This document shows positions 53,219-61,762 of a DNA stretch of 64,000 bases, piece by piece. The first letter of the stretch is position 1. Each line of letters begins with the position of its first letter. Under the pieces are notes generated by a model, which was given only the letters and a program-made list of their open reading frames with translations, did no database searches and was not told the origin of the DNA. The DNA comes from Trichormus sp. NMC-1 (GTDB lineage: Bacteria; Cyanobacteriota; Cyanobacteriia; Cyanobacteriales; Nostocaceae), in assembly GCF_001858025.1 (NCBI RefSeq), contig NZ_LZQD01000002.1, positions 151,261 to 215,260 of the forward strand, in the 5' to 3' direction. The position numbers were made by a program, and so were the translations under genes.

Positions 53219-53347
53219 TTATCTGTCTTAAGGAAGACTGGATATGGAGAGATTAAATATTTAATATTAAGTAGCCCGATTACCCTACCGGACTTTAGCT
53301 TCAAACCTCCTCTTGTTATTAACCGTTCAGGAGGAGGCTTTATTAAA
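53219..53347 (+). ncRNA. Putative small RNA unit 2 (tandem pair)
   Basis: This is the second member of the pair, 180 bp after the first. The terminal stem differs in sequence (CCTCCTC / GAGGAGG) but keeps pairing and position, and is again followed by TTTATT. Compensatory change in the stem supports selection for RNA structure. It is followed by the convergent DUF6671 gene 72 bp further on. The rest of 52967-53419 shows nothing else. Confidence 0.5.
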
Positions 53348-53419
53348 TCCGCGTTCAGATTTATTTATTATAGTTCCCTATTTTTGATCATGATGCTAGA
53401 TTTTAATGAACGTATCTAT

Positions 53420-54280
53420 CTAAGGATTGCAATAATTACATAAACCAGGATCAGCAAAACTTATCCCATCAGGAAATAACTTTTGTTCCATGAAATTACA
53501 TTTTTTACATTGATAAACTACCGCACTAATCAACGTAGTAGGTTGATGACAACTTGCACAAGGCAATCCTTTGATAGTTTCAGTTATAGTAAATCCAGGT
53601 GTAGAACATTTTGGGCAGCAGCTATTAATTTTATTTAGTAAATCTTGAGTAGCTTTTTCTATATTTTTCATCCGTTGAGGATTATAAAGCGCTCTCATAT
53701 CTGTTTCTATATGCAACTTGCCATTAGCTGAATTACTCAAAGCCAAATTGACAGACTCTCTCAATTTTTCTCCAGTAGTAATCCCTTTAATAATGTCCGA
53801 ATTTATCTGATCGTTTTTTTCAAACCTAATTACTAATCCATGTTCAGGGAAACCAACCTTGAGCGCAAATTCTTCTGCTTCTTGTAGATTGTTGACAACC
53901 TGATGATTAAAATTAGTGTCTGTTGAAAATACCTCCCCAATAATTTCCAAATCATTCTCTTTATCTAAAAAAACAATAATTTCTCTGTTAGCATAAATAT
54001 AAGGAAAACTCGGATGAGGTGCAAAACTACCTTCACTAGCTATCGCCAAAGTTTTTCCTGTAATTTCAATGGCTTTCTCAGCTTTTAATTTAGCCGCTGC
54101 AATTTGCGTTCCTGGGCGTTCTATATCTCTGGTAAAAGTACCAAACGCATCAGTATTAAAATCTTCGGGTACAATAACTTTAATTCCTAATGCTGGCTGT
54201 AAAATAGGAGCAATTACCTTTTCTTTATGGTGCATTGTTGCTAAGACAGCCATACGATTATTAAATAATTGCTTGGTCAT
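53420..54280 (-). CDS. DUF6671-type protein with C-terminal zinc ribbons
   Basis: This 286-residue protein resembles the family I know as DUF6671. It has a conserved N-terminal 'AVLATMHHKEKVIAPIL' and 'FGTFTRDIERPGTQIAAAKLK', a central domain, and a C-terminal zinc-binding region with CCPKC, CASC, CKKC and CNYC cysteine pairs, enough for two zinc ribbons. Function unknown. It lies 57 bp downstream of hemJ on the same strand and may be co-transcribed with it. Confidence 0.7.
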   Translation of the reverse strand: MTKQLFNNRMAVLATMHHKEKVIAPILQPALGIKVIVPEDFNTDAFGTFTRDIERPGTQIAAAKLKAEKAIEITGKTLAIASEGSFAPHPSFPYIYANREIIVFLDKENDLEIIGEVFSTDTNFNHQVVNNLQEAEEFALKVGFPEHGLVIRFEKNDQINSDIIKGITTGEKLRESVNLALSNSANGKLHIETDMRALYNPQRMKNIEKATQDLLNKINSCCPKCSTPGFTITETIKGLPCASCHQPTTLISAVVYQCKKCNFMEQKLFPDGISFADPGLCNYCNP

Positions 54281-54337
54281 CTTTATTTTTAACTCCTTTA
54301 TCCTAAAAAGTAGGGTGGGAATTACCCACCACTTATC

Positions 54338-54931
54338 TTAATTTTGTCCTTGGGGAACTTGATTGACTTGACTTAGTTCAGCTATCAACTTTTCCTTATT
54401 GCGTCTGCGGATTTTGGCATACATCTGAATACTCGCAGCCATGAAAATCACTAAACCAAAAATTAACCAAGCAGTAAGATCTGTAGGCAAATTATTCTTG
54501 AATATAGCCAACATCACAATCACAACTAACAAAAGAGTTGGTGCTTCATTTAAAGCCCGTAAATGTTGACCACTCCACTTACATTCATCTGCTGCTAATT
54601 GCTTCATCAACCTACCGCAATAATGATGATAGCCTATTAAAACCGCAACAAACCCTAATTTAAAATGTAACCAGGGTTCTTTTAACAAATCTGGGTTAGT
54701 AGAGAGAATACCAATAGCCATTGCTATTGTCACAAACATCCCTGGAGTAGTAATGATGTCATAAAGACGCTTTTCCATAATTTGATACTGATTTTTCAGT
54801 ATCGTTTTTGCTGGTTCTGGTTCCTGGTTGGCTTCAACGTGGTAGATAAACAACCTCACTAGGTAGAATAACCCCGCAAACCAAACCACAAAGCCAATAA
54901 TGTGAAACGCTTTAAACCATGAATAAGCCAT
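54338..54931 (-). CDS. hemJ: Protoporphyrinogen IX oxidase HemJ
   Basis: This 197-residue membrane protein of the UPF0093/HemJ family oxidises protoporphyrinogen IX to protoporphyrin IX, the branch point for heme and chlorophyll. It has four or five helices and the conserved His in 'FKAFHIIGFVVWFAGLFYL', 'RLYDIITTPGMFVTI' and 'PWLHFKLGFVAVLIGYHHYCG' (read in parts). The start at 54931 gives the family N-terminus (AYSWFKAFH). A GTAGGGTGGG...CCCACC palindromic repeat lies downstream near 54310-54335. Confidence 0.9.
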   Translation of the reverse strand: MAYSWFKAFHIIGFVVWFAGLFYLVRLFIYHVEANQEPEPAKTILKNQYQIMEKRLYDIITTPGMFVTIAMAIGILSTNPDLLKEPWLHFKLGFVAVLIGYHHYCGRLMKQLAADECKWSGQHLRALNEAPTLLLVVIVMLAIFKNNLPTDLTAWLIFGLVIFMAASIQMYAKIRRRNKEKLIAELSQVNQVPQGQN

Positions 54932-55478
54932 GAATCGTAACCCACCTTTCTGCAATTGTCCTAACTCTCATTATCAGGTTAGGGTACTTTGTGGCAAGGA
55001 TACAGATAGGTTAATTTACATTTTGCAGCATAACTAGGGCGATTATAAATCACAGGACTTATACCGTTTAGCTTTAAGGTTGATACAAATGGACAGACAC
55101 TCTTACGCACAGACGCACAAACGGGGCGATTCATTTGTAGCTTTAATTGAGTGAATTAATATTCTCACAAACAAGTAAGGTCAAAACTAACCACAGAGAA
55201 CACCAAAGGACACAGGGAAATAAGAGTTTAAGGAGTTTTTAGCGTAAGTCCTAAATCATTTACTTCACCCTCAGTAGCATTGTAATGATATTTTTTATGG
55301 CTCAGACAACCATTGAAAAAAAATAACCATTGAAAAAAAATATTTGTATTTCATGCAAATAGAATTCTCTATCTTTTTGCATAACTACTAAATCTACTTT
55401 ATGTACCTTATGACGGAAGAATTAAGCCAAGAGTTAAGCTAAATTATAAGGGCAAGTAAGTCACAGAGGAACATTCTA
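54932..55478. other. Intergenic region without a recognised gene
   Basis: The 547 bp between hemJ and the CsbD gene contain an 18-bp tandem duplication (CCATTGAAAAAAAATA, about 55310-55343) and a 'cacagagaacaccaaaggacac' dispersed repeat. The promoter of the CsbD operon probably lies in the last 100 bp, but I see no clear box. Confidence 0.5.
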
Positions 55479-55661
55479 ATGAGTTTAGAAGAACGAGCTA
55501 AAGCCACAGCTAAAAATATTGAAGGGAAAGCCCAAGAAGCCGTAGGAAATGTCACTGGCGATCCAAAAGATAAAGCAGAGGGTCAAGCTAAACAGGCAGA
55601 AAGTGAAGTAAAACACGCTGTTGAAGATGTGAAAGATAATGTTAAGAAAAACATTGATTAG
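55479..55661 (+). CDS. CsbD-family stress protein
   Basis: This 60-residue hydrophilic protein rich in Lys, Glu and Ala has the CsbD-like core NIEGKAQEAVGNVTGDPKDK followed by 'AEGQAKQAESEV'. CsbD proteins accumulate under general stress in many bacteria; the molecular role is unknown. GAGGAA 8 bases before the ATG gives a good start. Two further genes in the same direction follow. Confidence 0.88.
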   Translation: MSLEERAKATAKNIEGKAQEAVGNVTGDPKDKAEGQAKQAESEVKHAVEDVKDNVKKNID

Positions 55662-55799
55662 ATAAATAATCCAGTTCGTAGTTGCATTTGCACAGCAATT
55701 ACGAACGAGAAAGCGTTGCGGTTAACAGATATTTAGCTAAATCACTAATTCCTTAATTTAGGAACTGTTAAATGTGCTTGAATTATGAGGAGATAAAAT

Positions 55800-56237
55800 A
55801 TGAATCGGCTTCAGCAGAGTCGTCAAATCTTGATCGGTTTCGTCTTAATTTTAGTGCTGACTATAACTACTGCTTGCGGCGGTGGCACAACGACAGCTGA
55901 CCGCGTAACTGCCCCAACAGCAATTGGTAGAGATGTTACTTATGCTGAGTTACAGCGTGGTAATACTCCAGGAGGACAGAATTTTGGTAACTGGGTTATC
56001 CAAACTTCTCAAGGATTAGTTCAGGATGCATATGTTCGGGACAACAATAAGTTAGGTGTTGTGATTTCCCCTCAAGTTCGTCCTAGTGATGTCAAACCAT
56101 TAGCAACATCTTTGGTTCAGGGTTTCCGGAAAAATTTCCCTAATCAAGACTTAAAAGTTTTAGTTTATGCTGCTGACAAAAAACTGATTTTAACTGCTGA
56201 TTATGATCTTCAAACTAATCAAGTTAAATACAGTTAA
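55800..56237 (+). CDS. Predicted lipoprotein, function unknown
   Basis: This 145-residue protein has a lipoprotein signal peptide ending in 'TITTAC' with the lipidated Cys at about residue 26, then a mixed alpha/beta domain of about 110 residues ('GNWVIQTSQGLVQDAYVRDN', 'VISPQVRPSDVKPLATSLVQ'). I know no family. GAGGAG upstream. It lies between the CsbD gene and another unassigned gene 23 bp downstream. Confidence 0.75.
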   Translation: MNRLQQSRQILIGFVLILVLTITTACGGGTTTADRVTAPTAIGRDVTYAELQRGNTPGGQNFGNWVIQTSQGLVQDAYVRDNNKLGVVISPQVRPSDVKPLATSLVQGFRKNFPNQDLKVLVYAADKKLILTADYDLQTNQVKYS

Positions 56238-56260
56238 TTCTCATACAGGAGATTAATAAA

Positions 56261-56782
56261 ATGACAAGTAGTGAACAATATAAACGCGAAATCATGAAAG
56301 ATTTGGCTCAGGGAAATGTCGAATCTTTAGATAATATTTCCGCCGATACAGCAAACGAATATCAAACTTTTGATGATTTTGCTCAACGGACAACAACAGA
56401 TCAACGTCGGCAGTTATTTGATCAATCTTTACATTCAGAACGCATTCCTCCTAGCCAAATGGAGCCAGAATTACAAAAGGCAATTTCTCAAATTAAACCT
56501 AATGAACGAGATGATGTAGCACGCGCCTTTTTCAAACAATTAAAAACCAGAGGGTTCGACGAAAAACGTTTAGAACAACAGTTGGCTCTCTCTACTCATA
56601 ACTCTAACCGCATGACTGCTGATGATGTGAGTAAACTTGCATCCTTTGCTTATCACAATCACCCCGATATTTTCCGTGAGGTGTTAGCGGAGCAACCTGG
56701 TATTCTCAAGTTCTTCAGTAATCCTGTTGTGGCCGGAATTATAGGTATTGCAGCTGCTAAATGGTTGGGTAGTCGGAAGTAA
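56261..56782 (+). CDS. Conserved hypothetical protein with C-terminal membrane helix
   Basis: This 173-residue mostly helical protein has an N-terminal 'YKREIMKDLAQGNVESLDNI', a central 'FDDFAQRTTTDQRRQLFDQS' and a C-terminal hydrophobic helix 'NPVVAGIIGIAAAKWLGSRK'. Function unknown. It probably shares a transcript with the lipoprotein gene (23 bp gap, AGGAG upstream). A stress-related role is only suggested by the CsbD gene nearby. Confidence 0.7.
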   Translation: MTSSEQYKREIMKDLAQGNVESLDNISADTANEYQTFDDFAQRTTTDQRRQLFDQSLHSERIPPSQMEPELQKAISQIKPNERDDVARAFFKQLKTRGFDEKRLEQQLALSTHNSNRMTADDVSKLASFAYHNHPDIFREVLAEQPGILKFFSNPVVAGIIGIAAAKWLGSRK

Positions 56783-56981
56783 GAATGTAGGTGGGGTGGG
56801 CTAAATTCTTCAAAAGCCCCCCCTTTCTCAAGGGGATTTAGGATAATCTCCCATTATGATTTTTAGCATTTAATTTTACCATTTAATTTTACTTTTAAAC
56901 GCAGAGGTTCGCTGAGGTAAACGCAAAGTGACGCAGAGTTTTCATTGAAGTTTTCGCTATTTCAAAAATCAAATATTATTC

Positions 56982-57935
56982 CTATATACTTAAATATTTA
57001 CACATTGGCGATATCGTCTCTATATCAATCTTTTTTCCTTCACCCTCAGTCATATTTTTAAACAGCACTGTAAACGCACCAGCCCCTAAACCATCTTGAG
57101 GAAACATTCGATAACAAGAAATATCAGTTAAATATGATTGATAAGCTGATAAATGACTAACTTTTACAGCTTGAAAATGGGGAAATCTTTCTAAAAACCA
57201 TTCACATACTTGCTCGTTTTCTTCTGGTGAATAAGTACAAGTCATATAAGCTAAATAACCTTGGGGAGCTACAACTTGTGCTGAATTAGCAATAATGCGT
57301 TTTTGACGATTTGCACTTTTATTAATTGAAGTAGGATGAAAACATCCATCTGCTTTTTCACCTTTAGCTAGTAAAGATTGCCCTGTACAAGGAGCATCTA
57401 CTATGACTAAATTACTTGATTCTGGACACATCTCTGCAAAAATACTAGAATCTCTGTGTACTACTCCACTAGATTTAATCTGACAGCGCTTCAAATTAGA
57501 AATTAGCATTCCTAAACGCTTACCAATCACCTCATTACTAATTAACAAATCAGGTTTTAATGCTTTCCAAGCAAAAACACTCTTACCCCCAGGTGCAGCA
57601 CACATATCAAATACTAAAGGTACTGATTGATTAATAGTTAACAAACTAGAAGCAGAAAATACAGAAGAAAAATCTAAACAATAAAAATATCCTTGTTGAT
57701 GTAAGGGATGTTGACCTGGCTTTTCTCCTAGATGTAAACGATCTACAAATTTTGGTTGCCAATCAACAGGTGTTTCTACCGAAAAAGGAGAGATTTCTGG
57801 CTGATCTTGACACCAAAGAATACAAGGTAAAAAACGTCGAGGATTAACTAAAGCATCTATAAACTTTGCTTCTTCTTCTGAATCTTTAAATAAACGACGT
57901 GCGACTTTAAGTAATAAATTTGAAGGCTTTTCCAT
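56982..57935 (-). CDS. RsmB/NOP2/Sun-family RNA cytosine-C5 methyltransferase
   Basis: This 317-residue SAM-dependent RNA m5C methyltransferase has the SAM motif FDMCAAPGGKSVFAWK, the catalytic motif VDAPCTGQSLL, and 'YMTCTYSPEENEQVCEWFL' with the second cysteine. The N-terminal PUA-like extension is short. Whether the target is rRNA or tRNA cannot be told from sequence. It is divergent from the DUF2157 gene; the spacer carries a 'gcgaagcgcgtccggcgcggc' repeat. Confidence 0.88.
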   Translation of the reverse strand: MEKPSNLLLKVARRLFKDSEEEAKFIDALVNPRRFLPCILWCQDQPEISPFSVETPVDWQPKFVDRLHLGEKPGQHPLHQQGYFYCLDFSSVFSASSLLTINQSVPLVFDMCAAPGGKSVFAWKALKPDLLISNEVIGKRLGMLISNLKRCQIKSSGVVHRDSSIFAEMCPESSNLVIVDAPCTGQSLLAKGEKADGCFHPTSINKSANRQKRIIANSAQVVAPQGYLAYMTCTYSPEENEQVCEWFLERFPHFQAVKVSHLSAYQSYLTDISCYRMFPQDGLGAGAFTVLFKNMTEGEGKKIDIETISPMCKYLSI

Positions 57936-58147
57936 ATTTAAAATTTGGGTAATTTTAGCTAATTAGAACAGTATTGAAACTGTTACAGCAGAACAATGCA
58001 ATCAAGGTATTTGGCTGCATACTGAAAATATAATGACCACCATTTAGATTGCGTTTGCGAAGCGCGTCCGGCGCGGCTTCTGGCCTTTGGCTAGAAGCTA
58101 ACTGTGTTTTGACACTTGCTAAACTAACCCATTGCACCGGAGAGGTC

Positions 58148-59575
58148 ATGATCTTAGATAATTTTCAGCGAAAACTACGCCAAGAAGCACAACTTTGGCG
58201 AGATGAAGGACTTATTAGTTCTTCCCAACACCAGCAATTAGCAGACCGCTATCAATTTAACAAGATAGAAGCGGAGGCACGCGAAAGTTCTGGGTTAGTA
58301 GCCATTGCTGTCGGTGGCTTACTTTTAGCCTTAGGTGTAATTATCTTTGTAGCAACAAATTGGCAAACATGGTCAAGAGAAGTCAAATTTATCTTGTTAA
58401 TGAGTTTGTTTTTGTCTACTGCTATCACCGGTTTTTTCACCTGGAGACAACCTGCACTTGCTTTAGCTGAAGGTAAAAAGCCACAACGCAGCAAACGCTT
58501 ACTAGGAGAAGCTTTACTAATTCTCAGCAGCCTGATTTTAGGGGCAACTTTAATGCTGATGGCGCAAATATTCAATATTAGCGGTTCAGCTTCTGAGTTG
58601 TTTTTGGCTTGGGGATTTGGTGTTTTAGTCATGGCTTATAGTCTATCCCTAAATTCCTTGGGGATTTTGTCGATTATCTTGGTGCAAATCGGCTATTGGA
58701 TAGGATTGGGAGAGTTTTTATCTTCTCCAAATGAGTTAACTTGGGCGCGGTTAGCAGTGCGGCATATGCCTTTGTTATCATGGCTGCTGTTTGTGCCTTT
58801 AGCTTATGTTTGCCGTTCGCGGTGGATTTTTGGACTAGGAGTAGTAGCCTTTACTTTTTCCTTGCAATATAACCTCAACCCATTACCTCTGTTAACTTTT
58901 TCTGATGTAGTTCCTTGGGTAGCATCTTTTGCTTTAGCACTCCCACCTGCATTACTTTGGAGTTATGATGATTTGCTATTCCCAATCATCAATTACAGAT
59001 TGTTTCAACCTCTAGCCCGTAATTTAGGGTTGATATGTTTTGGGGTAGTCTTTTATCTGTTGTCTTTCCGTTGGCAGTGGCAAACACCAATTGATGGTAA
59101 TTCTTTCTTGAATGGATTTCAATCTTTGCCCATAATTGATTTGGGGATTCTCAGCGGTTTGGCTGTATTGCAATGGTTGTTTCTGTTGCGTCATCGAAAC
59201 AGCCCACCTCGAAGGGAAGTATTTTTTACGTTCATTGTCATTAGTACCTTTCTGGGTTTCATTGTCATCGTCCCTTTTTGGCATCAAGCGATTGGCCGGA
59301 TTACTGAACTGGGTATTTTTATCTTCAATGTCCTTTTAGCAACTTTAGCTTGGGGGTTAATTCAAGAAGGATTGAAGTTAAGTAAAAGACGCTCTTTTTG
59401 GTGTGGGATGTTACTGTTTATCTTGCAAATTATCAGCCGGGTGTTGGAGTACGATACAGATGTACTTTTCAGGTCACTTGTCTTTATCTCCTGTGGCTAT
59501 TCTCTCATAGCTGCTGGCCAGTGGTTTGAACGTCGCTTATCTCCTGCATTTAATTCTGGTAATAAGAAGCAATAG
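58148..59575 (+). CDS. DUF2157 multi-spanning membrane protein
   Basis: This protein of about 475 residues has a soluble N-terminal segment ('LRQEAQLWRDEGLISSSQHQ', the DUF2157 signature) and about 12-13 membrane helices. DUF2157 proteins occur next to GDYXXLXY-domain proteins, as here, and have no established role. The ATG at 58148 follows CGGAGAGG and gives the family N-terminus; the open extension upstream lies in a dispersed repeat. Confidence 0.87.
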   Translation: MILDNFQRKLRQEAQLWRDEGLISSSQHQQLADRYQFNKIEAEARESSGLVAIAVGGLLLALGVIIFVATNWQTWSREVKFILLMSLFLSTAITGFFTWRQPALALAEGKKPQRSKRLLGEALLILSSLILGATLMLMAQIFNISGSASELFLAWGFGVLVMAYSLSLNSLGILSIILVQIGYWIGLGEFLSSPNELTWARLAVRHMPLLSWLLFVPLAYVCRSRWIFGLGVVAFTFSLQYNLNPLPLLTFSDVVPWVASFALALPPALLWSYDDLLFPIINYRLFQPLARNLGLICFGVVFYLLSFRWQWQTPIDGNSFLNGFQSLPIIDLGILSGLAVLQWLFLLRHRNSPPRREVFFTFIVISTFLGFIVIVPFWHQAIGRITELGIFIFNVLLATLAWGLIQEGLKLSKRRSFWCGMLLFILQIISRVLEYDTDVLFRSLVFISCGYSLIAAGQWFERRLSPAFNSGNKKQ

Positions 59576-59789
59576 CGATTGACAGAACACAATATTTATT
59601 ACTAAATCTCTGCGTTTAAATTCCTATTAGTCATGAGTCATTGGTTATTAACAACTGAATATAGCAGGAGTCAGGAGTCAGGAGTAAAACCCTCTTGTAG
59701 TGAGAGTTTCATTATCAATTGATCTCCTAACCACCCTGTCCACGGCTATAAATGACAAATGACAAGTAAACAATTATCAATTAATTTTC

Positions 59790-60521
59790 ATGAAAAGTAA
59801 CTCACCTGAACCGAATAAAACCTTAACTCCAGAGATGGAATTTTCCGAAAAGTTGACTTTTCGGGATTATCTAATTGCTACTGAACAGAAAGCAAATAAA
59901 CCTCTACCTATTTGGCGGTTAGTAGCCCCATTAATGGTACAACTTGGCTTAATTTTGGCAGTTCCCACCCAAGCAATGTACACAGACATGACTGGGAAGT
60001 CAGTAATTTTGCAAACTGTACCTGTTAATACTAATAATGTGCTACAGGGATCTTCTTTGACCCTTGATTATAATATTTCCCGGAGCGAAACTCTGAGAAG
60101 ACTACCGGGCTGGAGAGATTGGGTTAGGAGAAATTCCGTGAGAAACAGACAAATAGCTCAGGGAAGTACTTTATACTTGATTTTGCAAGAACAACAATCT
60201 TCTGAACGTGGTGTTCCCAGGGCTTGGAGACCAATGCGAGTTAGTAGTAGTCTACCTATGTACCTCCCCAATAATCAGGTAGCTTTAAAGGGAAATTATC
60301 AAGATGGGTTGATTAACTACGGCTTGGAAAACTATTACATCCAAGATGAACAACGGCAGCAAATTAACAATGATATCTTGCAAGCACAGGAAAACACAGA
60401 TGGACAGAGACCAGCAATAGCGGTACAAGTGAAAGTAGATCCTCAAGGTAATGCTATCCCGACGAGTATGTGGATTGGTGATCCTTCAAATCAGGGCAGC
60501 TATCGCAATTATCGCTTTTAA
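59790..60521 (+). CDS. GDYXXLXY-domain protein
   Basis: This 243-residue protein has a polar N-terminus, one membrane helix (about 45-62, 'LVAPLMVQLGLILAVPTQAM') and an extracytoplasmic domain. The family motif GDYxxLxY appears in a variant form, 'GSSLTLDYNIS'. It is the usual partner of DUF2157 and is in the same direction, 214 bp downstream of it, with an AGGAGTC repeat in between. Function unknown. Confidence 0.8.
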   Translation: MKSNSPEPNKTLTPEMEFSEKLTFRDYLIATEQKANKPLPIWRLVAPLMVQLGLILAVPTQAMYTDMTGKSVILQTVPVNTNNVLQGSSLTLDYNISRSETLRRLPGWRDWVRRNSVRNRQIAQGSTLYLILQEQQSSERGVPRAWRPMRVSSSLPMYLPNNQVALKGNYQDGLINYGLENYYIQDEQRQQINNDILQAQENTDGQRPAIAVQVKVDPQGNAIPTSMWIGDPSNQGSYRNYRF

Positions 60522-60543
60522 CAGTGAACAGTTATCAGGAAAT

Positions 60544-60576
60544 AGATACCCGACTTCTTTGAGAAGTCGGGTATCT
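60544..60576. terminator. Hairpin between GDYXXLXY and the small exported protein gene
   Basis: AGATACCCGACTTCT and AGAAGTCGGGTATCT form a 15-bp near-perfect stem with a short loop, positioned between two convergent genes. No T-run of note follows, so it may be a bidirectional terminator or a dispersed palindrome. Confidence 0.65.
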
Positions 60577-60581
60577 GAATA

Positions 60582-60821
60582 TTAGTCTTGGTGATGTAAA
60601 TTCCAAGCTGCACCAAAAGCAGCCCCAGCCCCAGCTAATAATCCTGTACTCATACCTTGAATAGTTTTTTCTACTATGTTTTGGGTCAGACATTCGCTGG
60701 TTACTGTATCAGCACGCCAACACATTTTGCTTTCTGCCCACGCAGAGGTTCCGCCTAAAATAACACCAGATATACTACAGGAAACAACAAGGAGTAACAG
60801 GCGCTTACTTTTTCTATCCAT
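60582..60821 (-). CDS. Small exported protein, function unknown
   Basis: From the Met at 60821 this is a 79-residue protein with a signal peptide or anchor (KRLLLLVVSCSISGVILGG, cleaved after TSAWA) and a short mature part with two cysteines and a glycine/alanine-rich helix ('GMSTGLLAGAGAAFGAAWN'). Starts at 60842 and 60932 are also open. No family known. It is divergent from the Uma2 gene. Confidence 0.6.
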   Translation of the reverse strand: MDRKSKRLLLLVVSCSISGVILGGTSAWAESKMCWRADTVTSECLTQNIVEKTIQGMSTGLLAGAGAAFGAAWNLHHQD

Positions 60822-60975
60822 AGATGGATGCGTAAAATACATCAATGAGGTTCTGTTCACAACTACTTTACACTCTTTTAGTAATTTATGAATAGAGAAT
60901 AGGGATTGGAGGCAGAAGTTTTTGAATTTCAAATTTTGAATTGGTATAATTTATTAGCTAAACTCGAAGGCATAT

Positions 60976-61656
60976 ATGGTTAGTACAGTCACTAAACCAA
61001 GCAATATTCCCCCAGAAACTACCCTAGCGGAACAGCGAGTAGTTTTTCATAATATCAGTTGGTCAGCTTACGAGCAGATTTTAGCAGCATTAGGTGAAAG
61101 TCGCTCATCTCGACTGATTTATGACCAAGGTACTTTAGAAATTACGATGCCTTTAGAAGAACATGAAGTTGCTACCAGATTGATAGAACTATTAATCCGC
61201 ATTTTGGTAGTGGAAATTGGTTTGAAAATTAAAACAATGGGTTCAACTACTTTAAATCGTTCTGATTTAGAAAGAAGCGCCGAACCGGATAACTGTTATT
61301 ACATCCAAAATCAATCTAAAGTCGCTGGAAGAAAGGTTGACTTAAACGAAGATCCGCCACCGGATTTAATTGTAGAAGTTGATATTACCCATACTGACAT
61401 CAATAAACTTGATTTGTATGCCAGCATGGGTGTACCGGAATTTTGGCGTTATAACGGTCAAATTCTGAAAATTTATCAACTTCAGAATCATCAATATATT
61501 GAAGTAGAAAATAGTCCGACATTTGTTTGGAATCTCAAAGAACGTCTTTATCAATTTCTAAAAGATTGCCAAATAGATGAAGTGAAAGCTGAGAAATCTT
61601 TCCGTGCTTGGGTGCAACAGCAAGTTCAATGTCAGAATCAGGATATCCAGGATTAA
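60976..61656 (+). CDS. Uma2-family (DUF820) protein with a repeat-derived C-terminus
   Basis: This 226-residue Uma2 protein is of the subgroup with 'SWSAYEQILAALGESRSSRL' at the N-terminus, 'IYDQGTLEITMPLEEHE', 'EPDNCYYIQNQSKVAGRKVD', 'PPPDLIVEVDITHTD' with the catalytic Asp/Glu strand, and 'VPEFWRYNG'. The last nine residues (CQNQDIQD and the preceding Gln) and the stop lie inside the left arm of the palindromic repeat at 61631, so the natural C-terminus has been replaced. Confidence 0.87.
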   Translation: MVSTVTKPSNIPPETTLAEQRVVFHNISWSAYEQILAALGESRSSRLIYDQGTLEITMPLEEHEVATRLIELLIRILVVEIGLKIKTMGSTTLNRSDLERSAEPDNCYYIQNQSKVAGRKVDLNEDPPPDLIVEVDITHTDINKLDLYASMGVPEFWRYNGQILKIYQLQNHQYIEVENSPTFVWNLKERLYQFLKDCQIDEVKAEKSFRAWVQQQVQCQNQDIQD

Positions 61657-61742
61657 AGGATGTACAGGATGAAGAAATACAAAATATATAATTGCTTATT
61701 TAATCCTGCTAATCTTCAAATCCTGTACATCCTGATTCTGAC
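61631..61742. repeat. 112-bp palindromic element (GTCAGAATCAGGAT family)
   Basis: GTCAGAATCAGGAT and ATCCTGATTCTGAC form a perfect 14-bp terminal inverted repeat, with a second pair GTACAGGAT/ATCCTGTAC inside. Related to the larger element at 22319-22676 and to a fragment near 46310-46350. It provides the stop codon of the Uma2 gene. Confidence 0.75.
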
Positions 61743-61762
61743 TACTTGATATCCCAATCAGA

